Assembly (NCBI RefSeq): GCF_030733265.1
Contig: NZ_JASHJI010000002.1
Location: 248,001 to 312,000 of the forward strand
From: Roseibium sp. MMSF_3412
GTDB lineage: Bacteria > Pseudomonadota > Alphaproteobacteria > Rhizobiales > Stappiaceae
Length of the DNA: 64,000 nucleotides
Reading direction: 5' to 3'
The notes beneath the pieces were generated by a model that saw only the letters and a list, made by a program, of their open reading frames with translations, did not search any database and was not told the origin of the DNA. The stretch's first letter is position 1, and each line of letters begins with the position of its first letter. Positions 51,864 through 61,389 of this stretch are shown in pieces. The position numbers and the translations under genes were made by a program.

Positions 51864-52394
51864 TCAGTTTACCTTTTCGTTTTCATAGATCTCGCCACGG
51901 AGGACCGAGCGCCCCCGCAAAATGAACCTTGCGCCTGCAAAGATGACCATCAGTCCGCCGCAGGCGACGGCGGAAGCGGTTCGAATGCTTTCCGGGATGT
52001 TGAGCATCGGCAGCAGCGTCGACCATCCGAACTGGAAGAGCTCAAGGCTTGCCACCAGCATGACCCCGCCGAATATTGCCAGGCAGAGATCCGTCATCAG
52101 CAGAAGCAGCTGACGCGCTTTCGGTGGCAGGGCGTCCCGCACCAGCGTGACGCCGAGATGTGACTGTTCGTGAATTCCGACGGCGGCCCCGAGAAAAGTG
52201 ATGTAGCAGATCAGGACCAGAGCGAGCTGCTCGACCCATGTGGGCGTTTCGTTCAACACGTAACGCCCGAACACCAGCCAGCCGAAAGTGGCCACAAGGA
52301 CCACAAGTGCGAGCGAACCCACAAGCACGCAGAGGCGCTTCAACCAGACCAGAGACAGCTCCAGCCGCGCCAGAATTGTATCGACCTGCGGCAT
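51864..52394 (-). CDS. TRAP transporter small permease (DctQ)
   Basis: 176-residue membrane protein with four hydrophobic segments and the DctQ signature FGRYVLNETPTWVEQLALVLICYITFLGAAVGIHEQSHLGV. The ATG at 52394 has GGGGGGAAACA upstream; the earlier in-frame codons are not needed. Forms the membrane complex with DctM. Confidence 0.93.
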   Translation of the reverse strand: MPQVDTILARLELSLVWLKRLCVLVGSLALVVLVATFGWLVFGRYVLNETPTWVEQLALVLICYITFLGAAVGIHEQSHLGVTLVRDALPPKARQLLLLMTDLCLAIFGGVMLVASLELFQFGWSTLLPMLNIPESIRTASAVACGGLMVIFAGARFILRGRSVLRGEIYENEKVN

Positions 52395-52452
52395 TGTTTC
52401 CCCCCGGAAGTTTGCGGACCGCACATGGCGCGGCCCGCAGTGCACAGCATTG

Positions 52453-53451
52453 TCAGTTGGCGTTCTTGAAGATTTCGACGAGTTCGCTCAGCTCCGGGTT
52501 CTGCGACAGGAACTGATCGTAGACCGGGGCCATTGCTTCCTGGAAAGCGGCCTTGTCAGCGATCTCGTTCACGGTCACGCCGCCCTCGGCAACCTTGGCC
52601 ATGCTGGCTGCTTCACGCTCCTGCCAGAGCTTGCGTTGCAGTTCCGTGCTGTTGCGGCCGGCTTCCTTCACGATCGCCTGCTGTTCCGGCGTGAGGCTGT
52701 CGAAGGTCTTCTTGCTCATGCACAGGCACTCGGGAATGATCAGGTGCTGCGTCAACGAGTAGTACTGCGCGACCTCGAAGTGGTTGGTGGACTCGTAGCT
52801 CGGCGGATTGTTTTCCGCCCCGTCCACGACACCGGTCTTGATCGCCTGATAGACTTCGGCAAATGCCATCGGCGTGGCGTTGCCGCCAAGCGAGTCGACC
52901 ATTCCGACGAACAGGTCGTTGTTCATGACGCGGATCTTCATGCCGCCGACATCGGCAGGCTCGTTAATCGCCTTGACGGACGTGTAGAAGGAACGTGCAC
53001 CGGCGTCATAGAACCCAAGCGCGACCAGCCCCTTGGCTTCCAGCCCCTTGCTCAGCGCGGCACCGGCTTCACCGTCCATCAGTTCGTACATCTGCGGGAT
53101 GCTCTTGAAGATGAAGGGCAGCGAAACGACGTTTGCTTCCGGCACGACCTGCCCCATCGGCCCGAGGCTGAAGACGCCGAAATCGATGACGCCGAGGCGC
53201 GTCTGCTCGATTGCGTCAGGCTGCGAGCCCAGAACACCGCTGTGATAGACCTTGCCGGTAAGCTCGCCGCCGGTCTTCTCGCTGACTTCCTTCATGAACT
53301 CTTCCATGCCGTGCGACACGGGATAGTCTTCCACGTGGATGTTCCATCCGCGAAGGTCACGCGCTTCTGCGGTCACGGCGGTGACGGCAATGGCGGCGGC
53401 CAGAACGGAGCCGCGCATGAGACCTGCTTTGATTGACTTGAAACGGATCAT
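52453..53451 (-). CDS. TRAP transporter substrate-binding protein (DctP family)
   Basis: 332-residue periplasmic binding protein with a Sec signal peptide of about 30 residues. DctP features: MEEFMKEVSEKTGGELTGKVYHSGVLGSQPDAIEQTRLGVIDFG, and the carboxylate-binding region DVGGMKIRVMNNDLFVGMVDSLGGNATPMAFAEVYQAIKTGVVDGAENN, including the conserved Arg of KIRV. Binds an organic acid, probably a sugar acid given the SDR and RraA-like neighbours. Strong GGGAGG ribosome site before the ATG. Confidence 0.94.
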   Translation of the reverse strand: MIRFKSIKAGLMRGSVLAAAIAVTAVTAEARDLRGWNIHVEDYPVSHGMEEFMKEVSEKTGGELTGKVYHSGVLGSQPDAIEQTRLGVIDFGVFSLGPMGQVVPEANVVSLPFIFKSIPQMYELMDGEAGAALSKGLEAKGLVALGFYDAGARSFYTSVKAINEPADVGGMKIRVMNNDLFVGMVDSLGGNATPMAFAEVYQAIKTGVVDGAENNPPSYESTNHFEVAQYYSLTQHLIIPECLCMSKKTFDSLTPEQQAIVKEAGRNSTELQRKLWQEREAASMAKVAEGGVTVNEIADKAAFQEAMAPVYDQFLSQNPELSELVEIFKNAN

Positions 53452-53487
53452 TGGTACCTCCCTGTTGATCTGGCATCACGATATTTA

Positions 53488-53507
53488 TTTTACAAATTTT
53501 TACAAGT
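53488..53507. promoter_or_regulatory. TTTTACAAAT operator candidate upstream of dctP
   Basis: Two tandem copies, TTTTACAAAT (53488-53497) and TTTTTACAAGT (53497-53507), 37-56 bp upstream of the binding-protein ATG in an A/T-rich region. The same decamer occurs twice in the promoter region of the RraA-like/GntR genes. Confidence 0.55.
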
Positions 53508-53666
53508 ATAAAAATCAATTAAACAAATTTTCGGATTTTCTTCTCTTAACTAGCTGTAATTAATAGGAAAAATAGAAATCGAGATTTGTAAGCCCTGCTC
53601 GAGACTCGCGGCAGCAACCCCGCCCCGGATTGTCCGGAGGCGGGGTCTGCGGGTCCAAAGACACCG

Positions 53667-54413
53667 TCAGGAGAACAGCAATCCGCCATTGATATCGACG
53701 CAGGCACCGGTCATGAACGCCGCCTGATCGGACGCCAGGAAGACAGCGAGATTGGCGACTTCTTCCGAGGTGCCCTCACGCTTCAACGGCGTGACACCAG
53801 CCACGTGTTTGCGGACATCCGGCTTCGTGAACACGTTGTGGAAGTCGGTGTCGATCATGCCTGGACAGAGAGAATTGACCCGAATATCGGGGGCAAGTTC
53901 CTTGGCAAGGCCACGGGTCATGGTCAGGACGGCACCTTTTGCCGCGGCATAGGCAAGCGCACCGGGTCCGCCGCCATCCCGCGCGGCCTGCGACGCCATC
54001 GTCACGATCGCCCCGCCCGGCTTCATGTGCGGCACGCAGGCCTGCACCAGCAGAAAGGCGGACGAAACGTTGAGATCAAAGACATTCTGCCAGTGCTCAG
54101 CCGTGATTTCAGGCACGGTTTTACGGGCGATCAAACCGCCTGTAATCGGCATGACAATATCTAACCCACCGAATTCATTAATGGTTTTATCAACAAGCGC
54201 CTGCACCTCAGCGGGCTTAGTCATATCGCCTTGAAGCGCAAATGCCTTCCCTCCCCGCGCGGTGATCTCGTCAACCGCGCTGTCTGCGCCACTGCCGCTG
54301 CTGTGGTAGTTGATGGCAACATTTGCGCCGGCCTCGGCAAGAGCGAGAACGCAAGCCCGTCCGATATCGCGCCCACCACCCGTGACGATTGCTGTTTTTC
54401 CGCTTAGATTCAT
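53667..54413 (-). CDS. SDR family oxidoreductase (sugar-acid dehydrogenase type)
   Basis: 248-residue SDR with GGGRDIG cofactor motif (about 11-17), catalytic Ser in VTMASQAAR and YAAAK. The NNAG motif reads ITGG, as in a branch of this family. The ATG at 54413 has AGGAG nine bases upstream; the ATG at 54437 would include that ribosome site. Located between the TRAP genes and the RraA-like gene, it probably oxidises or reduces the imported acid. Confidence 0.92.
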   Translation of the reverse strand: MNLSGKTAIVTGGGRDIGRACVLALAEAGANVAINYHSSGSGADSAVDEITARGGKAFALQGDMTKPAEVQALVDKTINEFGGLDIVMPITGGLIARKTVPEITAEHWQNVFDLNVSSAFLLVQACVPHMKPGGAIVTMASQAARDGGGPGALAYAAAKGAVLTMTRGLAKELAPDIRVNSLCPGMIDTDFHNVFTKPDVRKHVAGVTPLKREGTSEEVANLAVFLASDQAAFMTGACVDINGGLLFS

Positions 54414-55162
54414 CTTCGTTCGCTCCTGTCGCGTCATTGAATTTTATCGGTTAAAGACTGCTCGACCGCCTGCGACCTCAGTCGTTCGGGCAAGCCGCGC
54501 AGAATTGGGAAATGCGCCGGCGCGCTCAAGGAACGCGTGTGCGTTGCCGCGTGTGCCTTGTCCGCCATCCGGCAACAAACCAAGAGTGCTGCTGCAACAC
54601 GGACAAGCCTCCATTTGCCGCAAGAAAACATGGCCTGTTTACAAATCAGATCAATTTTCCCTTCGAATGAAGGAAGTCCGGCCTCAGCCACACGAGTGGC
54701 CAAAAGCCGGAAAATCCCAAATCGACCGATTTTGCGTGTTTTTCGAGGCTGGCCTTGGTTTCCGTTCGTCCATTCCACGTGTACCTTGAACGCCTGAACC
54801 CACGCCTTAAACCGGGTTCCTCAACAACTGCAATCGGTATCTTAAACAACTGGAACAAATCAACACAAATTTTTACAAATAATTCGAATAAGCAAAACTT
54901 TGAGTTTGAATTCGGCTTGAAAGCCACGAAATCGCCGCCCTCAAGAGAGAGTCGATTGGACACTCGCTTGTGTTGAATTCTGCGGCCTGTTGAAAAAAAG
55001 GATATGCTTCAGTTGCTTATATGGGAGAAAGATTTGAACACCCGTTCACAGCGACAAATCGCAAAAGTATGTTTTACAAATAATTGACAAGTTTTCGTTG
55101 CGGGCTTAATCATCTCGGACAGGAACACATGCCAAAAGGCACTGGAGCGCGGGGAGAACCGG
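54414..55162. promoter_or_regulatory. 749-bp divergent intergenic region with TTTTACAAATAATT repeats
   Basis: No supported gene. Two identical 14-bp sequences, TTTTACAAATAATT, lie at 54871-54884 and 55072-55085. The second overlaps a consensus -35 hexamer TTGACA (55084-55089), with TTAATC at 55106-55111 as a weak -10. This fits control of the rightward genes by the GntR protein. The part from 54414 to 54860 shows nothing I can name. Confidence 0.5.
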
Positions 55163-55879
55163 ATGACGGGTCTGAACGATCAGACGAAAACGAAGTTCAT
55201 GAATGTCAGCACGGCGACGCTCACCACGGTGATGTTCAAGCGGGGCCTGCGCAACATCTTTCTACAAGGCATCCATCGCCTGCGTCCGGGACCGAACATG
55301 GTCGGGATCGCTTATACGCTGCGATACATACCCGCGCGCGAAGACCTGGACCATCTGGAATCGTTCGCCGATCCGGCCAATGCGCAGCGCAAGGGAGTTG
55401 AAGAGTGTCCCGACGGGGCCGTTTTCATGATCGATTCCCGTGGCGATGCGTCCGCGGCCTCTGCCGGGTGTATTCTCGCAACCCGCCTGCAGGCGCGCGG
55501 CTGCCGGGGGATCGTCACCGACGGGGGGTTCCGGGACACGCCAGAGATCGCGCAATTGGAAATGCCCGGGTATCACGCCCGGCCGAGCGCGCCGACAAAC
55601 CTGACAAAACACCACGCCGTTGCAGTGAATGATCCGATTGCGTGCGGCGGTGTATCGGTTTTCCCGGGCGACATCATTGTCGGCGACAACGAAGGTGTTG
55701 TTTGCGTGCCTCAACATATGGCAAATGAGGTAGCGGACGAGGCCACCGAAATGACAGTCTTCGAGGACTTCGTCATGGAAATGGTCAAACAGGGCGCATC
55801 GACATTCGGGCTCTATCCCCCGACCGATCCGTCCACACTGGACAGGTTTAGATCGTGGCGACAGGAAAACGGCAGATAA
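55163..55879 (+). CDS. RraA-like protein (4-hydroxy-4-methyl-2-oxoglutarate aldolase/oxo-acid lyase family)
   Basis: 238-residue protein of the RraA/HMG aldolase family. The metal-binding signature GCRGIVTDGGFRDTPEI (about 112-128) and GDIIVGDNEGVVCVP are typical. Catabolic members use divalent metal to cleave or decarboxylate 2-oxo-acids such as 4-hydroxy-4-methyl-2-oxoglutarate or oxaloacetate. Lying beside TRAP, SDR and GntR genes, a role in sugar- or hydroxy-acid breakdown is more likely than RNase E control. GGGGAG precedes the ATG. Confidence 0.88.
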   Translation: MTGLNDQTKTKFMNVSTATLTTVMFKRGLRNIFLQGIHRLRPGPNMVGIAYTLRYIPAREDLDHLESFADPANAQRKGVEECPDGAVFMIDSRGDASAASAGCILATRLQARGCRGIVTDGGFRDTPEIAQLEMPGYHARPSAPTNLTKHHAVAVNDPIACGGVSVFPGDIIVGDNEGVVCVPQHMANEVADEATEMTVFEDFVMEMVKQGASTFGLYPPTDPSTLDRFRSWRQENGR

Positions 55880-56589
55880 GGGAAAGCGCGGCGCCGGACC
55901 GGCAGGTCCGCGATCGAACGCTCTCCGACAAGGTCTATGAAAGCATTCTCGCCAAGATCATGGACGGCGACATTCCCGTTGGCGGCAAACTGCCGACCGA
56001 ACAGGTTCTGTCCGACGAGTTTGGCGTTTCGCGGCCGATCCTGCGCCAGGCGCTGAAACAGTTGCGGGAAGACGACGTGGTCGTCTCGCGCCAGGGCTCC
56101 GGTTCCTACGTCAAGCGGCGGCCGGAAGGGGCCGTACTCGACTTTGCGCCGGTTGGCTCCATCGCCGACATCCAGCGCACGTTCGAATTCCGGGCCGCGG
56201 TTGAGGGCGAAGCCGCCTATCTTGCCGCCGAACGGCGGACGGATGCCGACCTCAAGGAATTGCAGGACTCTCTGACCGAGCTGGACCGCTGCATCGCGGA
56301 AGGCGAACTCGGCGTGGCAGCGGACGAAATCTTCCATGTCGCCGTCTGCAACGCCGCTGACAACAAGTACTTCGTTGCCGCACGCTCCTCCATGAAATCC
56401 AACATCCTGACCGGCATGAACCTGACCCGGAACCTGTCGCTGACAAAACCGCAGGACCGGATGAAGCTGGTCCAGTCCGAACACTACGACATCTTCAACG
56501 CGATCGAGGCGCGCGACCGGGAAGCGGCACGGCAGGCAATGCGCGATCACGTCGAAAACGCCCGCAAACGCATTTTTGAAGGTGGGTGA
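55855..56589 (+). CDS. GntR-family transcriptional regulator (FadR/FCD type)
   Basis: 244 residues: a winged helix-turn-helix (KVYESILAKIMDGDIPVGGKLPTEQVLSDEFGVSRPILRQALKQL, about 26-70) and an FCD ligand domain (FEFRAAVEGEAAYLAAERRT; His residues in EIFHVAV and RDHVENA bind metal in relatives). GTG start inside the RraA-like gene (25-bp overlap). Probably represses the TRAP module through the TTTTACAAAT sites. Confidence 0.92.
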   Translation: MATGKRQIRESAAPDRQVRDRTLSDKVYESILAKIMDGDIPVGGKLPTEQVLSDEFGVSRPILRQALKQLREDDVVVSRQGSGSYVKRRPEGAVLDFAPVGSIADIQRTFEFRAAVEGEAAYLAAERRTDADLKELQDSLTELDRCIAEGELGVAADEIFHVAVCNAADNKYFVAARSSMKSNILTGMNLTRNLSLTKPQDRMKLVQSEHYDIFNAIEARDREAARQAMRDHVENARKRIFEGG

Positions 56590-56619
56590 ACGTCCCCCTT
56601 CCCCGTTGCCAAAAAGTTC

Positions 56620-56634
56620 ACACATTCATTGTGT
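56620..56634. promoter_or_regulatory. ACACA-N5-TGTGT dyad upstream of the DUF3750 gene
   Basis: ACACATTCATTGTGT is a 15-bp dyad about 100 bp before the DUF3750 start, in the only gap that can hold its promoter. Operator role is a guess. Confidence 0.3.
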
Positions 56635-56730
56635 TACATTTCCCTGTCGTAAGGGTAGCCGAAGGAACGGTCATCCCAGTGAGGAAGAACGAAACGGTCT
56701 GCGAAGCACTTGCAACGTGAAGGGTCTGCA

Positions 56731-57513
56731 ATGTCGAAAGCTGCAAGTCTGACGCTGCGATTTGCCAGAAGAACCCTTGTTTTCCTGTTTGCCGTATTCA
56801 TCCTCCCCGCGCTGCTGCACCTTGGCGTCTGGAGCCTGAAGGACCGCCCGCAGGGCTGGCGCTACGCGAGTTGGGCAAGTGCGGGTATCCTTCCGGAAAA
56901 GCCACCGGTGAACCAGGCGGAAATCTACGTTCTGACCGCCCGCACGGGAGGCATGAAGGGCGCGTTTGCGACGCACTCCTGGCTGGTACTCAAGCCCAGG
57001 GGCGCAGAGCGGTATGACCGCTACGATGTTGTCGGATGGGGCACGCCCGTCAGGAAGAATGCCTATGACGCCGACGGGCACTGGTACTCCAACAAACCCG
57101 TCATCAACTATCGTCTGGTCGGAGCCAGAGCCGAAGAACTCCTGCCAATGGTGGAGAGCGCCATCGAAGGATATCGCTGGCGCGAGCGCGGCGACTACAC
57201 GATCTGGCCGGGTCCGAATTCGAATACCTTCGTGGAGACCGTTCTGCAGCAGGTCCCTGCCCTCGCTGCGGCGACACCCAGCACTGCGGTCGGACGCGAT
57301 TTTCCCGCAGACGGCAGATGGATAGGTCACCGGGATGATGGAGCCTTCTTCGCCACGGCCGGAGGCTATTTCGGATTTGTGATCGGCGGAAATGCCGGGC
57401 TGGAACTCAACTTTCTGGGGCTCGTCGCCGGGATCAATCCGGCCGCCGCACGGATCTCGATCCCTGCATTCGGCGCGCTGGACTTTACCAGTCAAACCAG
57501 GCCTTCCCTCTGA
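56731..57513 (+). CDS. DUF3750 domain-containing membrane-anchored protein
   Basis: 260-residue protein with an N-terminal membrane helix (RRTLVFLFAVFILPALLHLGVW, about 11-32) and a soluble, probably periplasmic domain. The conserved pattern AEIYVLTARTGGMKGAFATHSWLVLKP...WPGPNSNTFVETVL resembles NlpC/P60-like or transglutaminase-like folds, with His and Asn/Ser positions conserved in DUF3750, whose function is unknown. The ATG at 56731 has AAGGG seven bases upstream. Confidence 0.85.
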   Translation: MSKAASLTLRFARRTLVFLFAVFILPALLHLGVWSLKDRPQGWRYASWASAGILPEKPPVNQAEIYVLTARTGGMKGAFATHSWLVLKPRGAERYDRYDVVGWGTPVRKNAYDADGHWYSNKPVINYRLVGARAEELLPMVESAIEGYRWRERGDYTIWPGPNSNTFVETVLQQVPALAAATPSTAVGRDFPADGRWIGHRDDGAFFATAGGYFGFVIGGNAGLELNFLGLVAGINPAAARISIPAFGALDFTSQTRPSL

Positions 57514-57525
57514 AATTCATCAGCG

Positions 57526-58653
57526 TCAGCCGGTCATCGAACGCGGTCGCACCGGACTGTCCTGCGTGTCCGTGGCACGTTTCGGCGTGGCGGAAACGCC
57601 GGGCACAAGGTTCGCCGGGATGCCCGCATCACCCAGTCGTTTCAGGTCCGCGCGCGTGTCTTCACAGGAGACGGGGTCACCGGATTTCAGGCGCACGACA
57701 TGCTTGCCCTGGCGTGCAAGCAACACCATGCGATCCCGGATATCCTTGTCAGCGCTGTCGGGATCGCCCTTGCGCCCGACCAGCATGCGCTTGGCCTCGC
57801 GGCGGGCCAGCTCCAGGACAGTGTCATCCACCTGATCGTCGAACAGGATGACATCGGCGGATTGCAACGTCCTCATGGCCTTGAGCGTGAGATGTTCCGC
57901 GTCTCCCGGCCCGGCTCCGACGATCGTCACACGACCGGGAGAAGCCGCCCCGGCCTCGTCCAGCAATACGTCAATCACGCGCGCATCCTCGGTGTCCGGA
58001 ACGCAGCGCGACGAAAAGGCCAGATCGGTGAAGCCTTCCCAGAACCTGCGGCGTTCAGAACCTGCTGAGAGGGTCGCCAGAACGCTTGCCCGCACGCGCC
58101 CGGCAAGCGCAGCCCAGTCACGCAGGCTGATTGGCAAAAGCGTTTCGACGCGGCGCCGAATGGCTTGTCCGAGGATGGGCGCGACGCCATTGGTCGAGAT
58201 TCCGATCACCACCGAAGACCGATTGACGATCGAGCCGAACTGAAATTCGCAAAAGGCAGGCCTGTCGATCACATTGACCGGAACCCCCGCCGCCCGGGCT
58301 GCGCAATAAAACGCCTGCGCCTCACCATCGCTGACCGCGTCGCCGATAGCCAGCGCAGCGCCTTCAAAGCAATCCGCACTCCAGACCCGTTGGTGATGCA
58401 CAAAGCTGCCCTTGACGCTGCCCGCGGACAAGAGCGTGGCAAACACTTCATCAAGGCTGTCTGCAAAGACATGCACCTCGGCCCCGGCGGCTGCGAGAAG
58501 TTCTGCCTTCCAGGCAGCGCCATCAGTTCCGCCTGCAAGGACGACCTTGCGCCCCTTGAGCGGGAAGAACAGCGGCAAGCTCGCGAGCGCTTCCACGCGT
58601 GCCGACCGGCGGCGTCTGGAGGTTTTAGCCGGCGCGTGCAATCTGGGCCTCAT
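57526..58653 (-). CDS. cysG: Siroheme synthase CysG-like, with truncated methyltransferase domain
   Basis: 375-residue protein. Residues 25-180 are a precorrin-2 dehydrogenase/ferrochelatase domain (FFPLKGRKVVLAGGTDG, Asp105, NVIDRPAFCEF, IGISTNGVAPILGQAIRRRVE). From 241 starts a SUMT-type methyltransferase domain (VTIVGAGPGD, RLKSGDP, LVPGVSATP) that stops after about 120 residues; a complete domain has about 245. The convergent DUF3750 gene ends 12 bp away, so the missing half is not simply out of frame. Siroheme is the cofactor of NirB, hence the operon position. Start ATG at 58653 (AAGGAG) overlaps nasA by 29 bp. Confidence 0.85.
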   Translation of the reverse strand: MRPRLHAPAKTSRRRRSARVEALASLPLFFPLKGRKVVLAGGTDGAAWKAELLAAAGAEVHVFADSLDEVFATLLSAGSVKGSFVHHQRVWSADCFEGAALAIGDAVSDGEAQAFYCAARAAGVPVNVIDRPAFCEFQFGSIVNRSSVVIGISTNGVAPILGQAIRRRVETLLPISLRDWAALAGRVRASVLATLSAGSERRRFWEGFTDLAFSSRCVPDTEDARVIDVLLDEAGAASPGRVTIVGAGPGDAEHLTLKAMRTLQSADVILFDDQVDDTVLELARREAKRMLVGRKGDPDSADKDIRDRMVLLARQGKHVVRLKSGDPVSCEDTRADLKRLGDAGIPANLVPGVSATPKRATDTQDSPVRPRSMTG

Positions 58654-61312
58654 CAGAGGTCTCCTTGAAGCTTTGATCAAGAATTGACTGGATTTCCGAA
58701 CGGCAGGATCCGCAATTGGTTCCGGCCTTCAGACACGCGCCGACGGCCTTGACGGTCGTGGCGCCTTGTTCAGCGGCGGCGGCGATTTCATGGCAGCCCA
58801 CCTGAAAGCAGGAGCAGACGATGGCGCCCTTGTCGGGCATGTCGGCGGGTGGGCGTCCGGCAAGAACAGCGAGGCGGTCTTCGCGTGTGGTTGCCGGTGC
58901 CGCCAAAAGTTCGCAGGCCCATTGCCGCGATACGGAAACAGGTTCCGGCCCGAAGAAAAAGACACCGGCAAGCGTGTCGCCGACCCAGCCGGCAACGCGT
59001 TGAAGCCCGAGGCTTGCGTCTTCGAAACTCAGCAATTCTGCGTCTTTGCCGATAAGTGACTGCACGAGACCGGTGATGTCATCCTCTGACTTTCCCGCAA
59101 GTTCGAGACGCCATCCGCCATGAGCCGGTGCGAGTGCCCAATAGCATGTCTGGAGATCAGCAGGCTTTTCGCGCAAGACGGCAAACCCGTACCAATCGCA
59201 GCTGAGTTTTTGCAGGGAAACCGGGGTGAATTTCGAACCAGGCTGACCGGAGACCGGATCGACTTCGGAGCCGACAACCGCGTCGACCCGCCCCTTCGAC
59301 GCGAACTGGTCGGTCCAGTGCATGGGAACGAAAACCGACCCCTTGCGCGCGCGCTCACTCACCTGGGCCCGGACAATTGCCGACCCATGCGGGCTCTTCA
59401 CTTCAACAAGATCCGCCGCCGCGATGCCGGTCGCCGCCGCGTCCTCCGGATGCAGTTCAGCGAATGGTTCTGCGATATGGGACGAAAGCCGCGGCGTTTT
59501 ACCCGTGCGCGTCATCGTGTGCCACTGGTCGCGGATCCTGCCGGTGTTTAGAACGAAGGGATAGCGTCTTCCAAGGACCGCCGGCACGGTCTGCGTGACC
59601 GCAACAAAAGAGGCCTTGCGGTCGGCGGTGTAAAACCCGCCTGCTGCAAAGAAACGCGTTGTCTTTCTGCCTTCACCCTCTTTTTGCGGCCATTGAAACG
59701 GCTGCATCGTATCGAATTCGGACCTGGAAAGATCACTATAGGCGCTGATATCGAAATCGCGCGCACCTTCATTCCGGTAACCCGACAGCCCGGCATGTTC
59801 GCGGAAGATCGCTGATGGGCCGTCATAGTCGAATGCATGCTTGATGCCCATCCGGCGCGCGACTTCGCAAATCTGCCACCAATCGGGCCTGGCATCGCCC
59901 GGGGGCAACTGAAAGGGTGTCTGCCTGGAAACTCTGCGCTCTGAATTCGTGACCGTGCCGTCCTTCTCGCCCCAGGCGGCAGCGGGCAAAAGAACGTCTG
60001 CATAAGCGACGGTGTCGACGGCATGCGAGACATCTGAAACGACGACGAAAGGACACGCTTCAAGTGCGGACGCGACGCCATCCGCGTCCGGCAAACTGTC
60101 CACCGGGTTGGTCGACATGATCCAGATCGCCTTGATCCGGCCGTCCCCGACCGCCTCGAACATGTCAACGGCTTTCAGCCCCTGTCTTTCCGCAATCACC
60201 GGGCTGTTCCAGAAGGACTGCACAATCGCGCGGTGGTCCGGATTCTCGATGGCCATGTGAGCCGCCAGCATGTTGGCAAGCCCGCCAACTTCGCGCCCGC
60301 CCATGGCGTTGGGCTGGCCGGTTGCCGAGAATGGCCCCATGCCGGGGCACCCGATACGCCCGGTTGCCAGATGCGTGTTGATGATCGCGTTGACCTTGTC
60401 CGTCCCGTTGACCGACTGGTTGACGCCCTGGCTGTAGACGGTGACCGTTTTCGGCGTGCGGGCCACCATGGTGTAGAACGTTGCCAGATCATGCGGGGTC
60501 AGCCCCGTTTCGTCGGCAATCCGGTTGATTTCGCAGGGCCCTGCTGCCGCAAGTGCGGCTTCGAAACCGTTCGTGTGCATTTCGATATAGGACCGGTCAA
60601 GCGCATCGGTGTCGGCGAGAAAGGCCAGCAGACCGTTGAACAAAGCAACATCCGTGTCCGGTTTCAGGGCGAGATGCAGGTCGGCGATGGCGCAGGTCGC
60701 GGTTTCGCGCGGATCAACCACGACCACGCGCATGTGCGGGTTTTCGGCCTTCGCCGCCTCGACCCGTTGAAACAGCACCGGATGACACCAGGCCAGGTTG
60801 GACCCGACCAGAACCAGCAGATCGCAACTTTCCAGATCCTCGTAGGTTCCCGGCACGGTGTCGGAGCCGAAAGCACGCCTGTGCCCGGCAACCGAAGACG
60901 CCATGCAGAGGCGCGAGTTCGTGTCGATATTCGCCGAGCCGATGAAGCCCTTCATCAGCTTGTTGGCGACGTAGTAGTCCTCTGTGAGGATCTGGCCCGA
61001 GACATAGAAGGCAACGCTGTCGGGGCCGTGATCGCGGATCGCTTTCGAAAACGTTTCGGCGACAAGGTCGAGCGCCGCCGGCCAGTCGGCCTGTTTCCCG
61101 CCAATTTGCGGATGAAGGATCCTGTCGTCCAGGGACAGCGTCTCGCCGAGGGACGACCCCTTGGAACAAAGCCGCCCGAAATTCGCCGGATGTTCCGGAT
61201 CGCCCTTGATGTCGACCGATCCGTCCGGCCGGGGCGTCGCGAGAACGCCGCAGCCGACACCGCAATAGGGGCAGGTGGTCTTGACCGTTTTAGTGTTTGT
61301 GAAAGCGGTCAC
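58625..61312 (-). CDS. nasA: Assimilatory nitrate reductase catalytic subunit
   Basis: 895-residue molybdoenzyme reducing nitrate to nitrite in the cytoplasm. An N-terminal 4Fe-4S site (TCPYCGVGCG...LCSKG), bis-MGD domains, the Cys that ligates molybdenum in NTNSRLCMASSVAGH (about 140) and a molybdopterin-dinucleotide-binding C-terminal barrel are present. A BFD-like 2Fe-2S domain closes the protein (CSCFQVGCHE...GTNCGSCRSEI, about 830-880), as in NADH-dependent Nas enzymes. GTG start with AAGGAGG upstream. Operon nirB-nirD-nasA-cysG. Confidence 0.95.
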   Translation of the reverse strand: MTAFTNTKTVKTTCPYCGVGCGVLATPRPDGSVDIKGDPEHPANFGRLCSKGSSLGETLSLDDRILHPQIGGKQADWPAALDLVAETFSKAIRDHGPDSVAFYVSGQILTEDYYVANKLMKGFIGSANIDTNSRLCMASSVAGHRRAFGSDTVPGTYEDLESCDLLVLVGSNLAWCHPVLFQRVEAAKAENPHMRVVVVDPRETATCAIADLHLALKPDTDVALFNGLLAFLADTDALDRSYIEMHTNGFEAALAAAGPCEINRIADETGLTPHDLATFYTMVARTPKTVTVYSQGVNQSVNGTDKVNAIINTHLATGRIGCPGMGPFSATGQPNAMGGREVGGLANMLAAHMAIENPDHRAIVQSFWNSPVIAERQGLKAVDMFEAVGDGRIKAIWIMSTNPVDSLPDADGVASALEACPFVVVSDVSHAVDTVAYADVLLPAAAWGEKDGTVTNSERRVSRQTPFQLPPGDARPDWWQICEVARRMGIKHAFDYDGPSAIFREHAGLSGYRNEGARDFDISAYSDLSRSEFDTMQPFQWPQKEGEGRKTTRFFAAGGFYTADRKASFVAVTQTVPAVLGRRYPFVLNTGRIRDQWHTMTRTGKTPRLSSHIAEPFAELHPEDAAATGIAAADLVEVKSPHGSAIVRAQVSERARKGSVFVPMHWTDQFASKGRVDAVVGSEVDPVSGQPGSKFTPVSLQKLSCDWYGFAVLREKPADLQTCYWALAPAHGGWRLELAGKSEDDITGLVQSLIGKDAELLSFEDASLGLQRVAGWVGDTLAGVFFFGPEPVSVSRQWACELLAAPATTREDRLAVLAGRPPADMPDKGAIVCSCFQVGCHEIAAAAEQGATTVKAVGACLKAGTNCGSCRSEIQSILDQSFKETSDEAQIARAG

Positions 61313-61389
61313 CCTGCCCTCCTTGTTGTTTCCTCTCCAGACCCGGACGTCTCGTTTTTTTGCTCAAGCGCCATCTTCCGGTCTTTCCT

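Noticed and set aside
54434..54963. Small minus-strand frames upstream of the SDR
   Set aside because: A/T-rich, low similarity to any family, overlapping each other and the operator region; no ribosome site.
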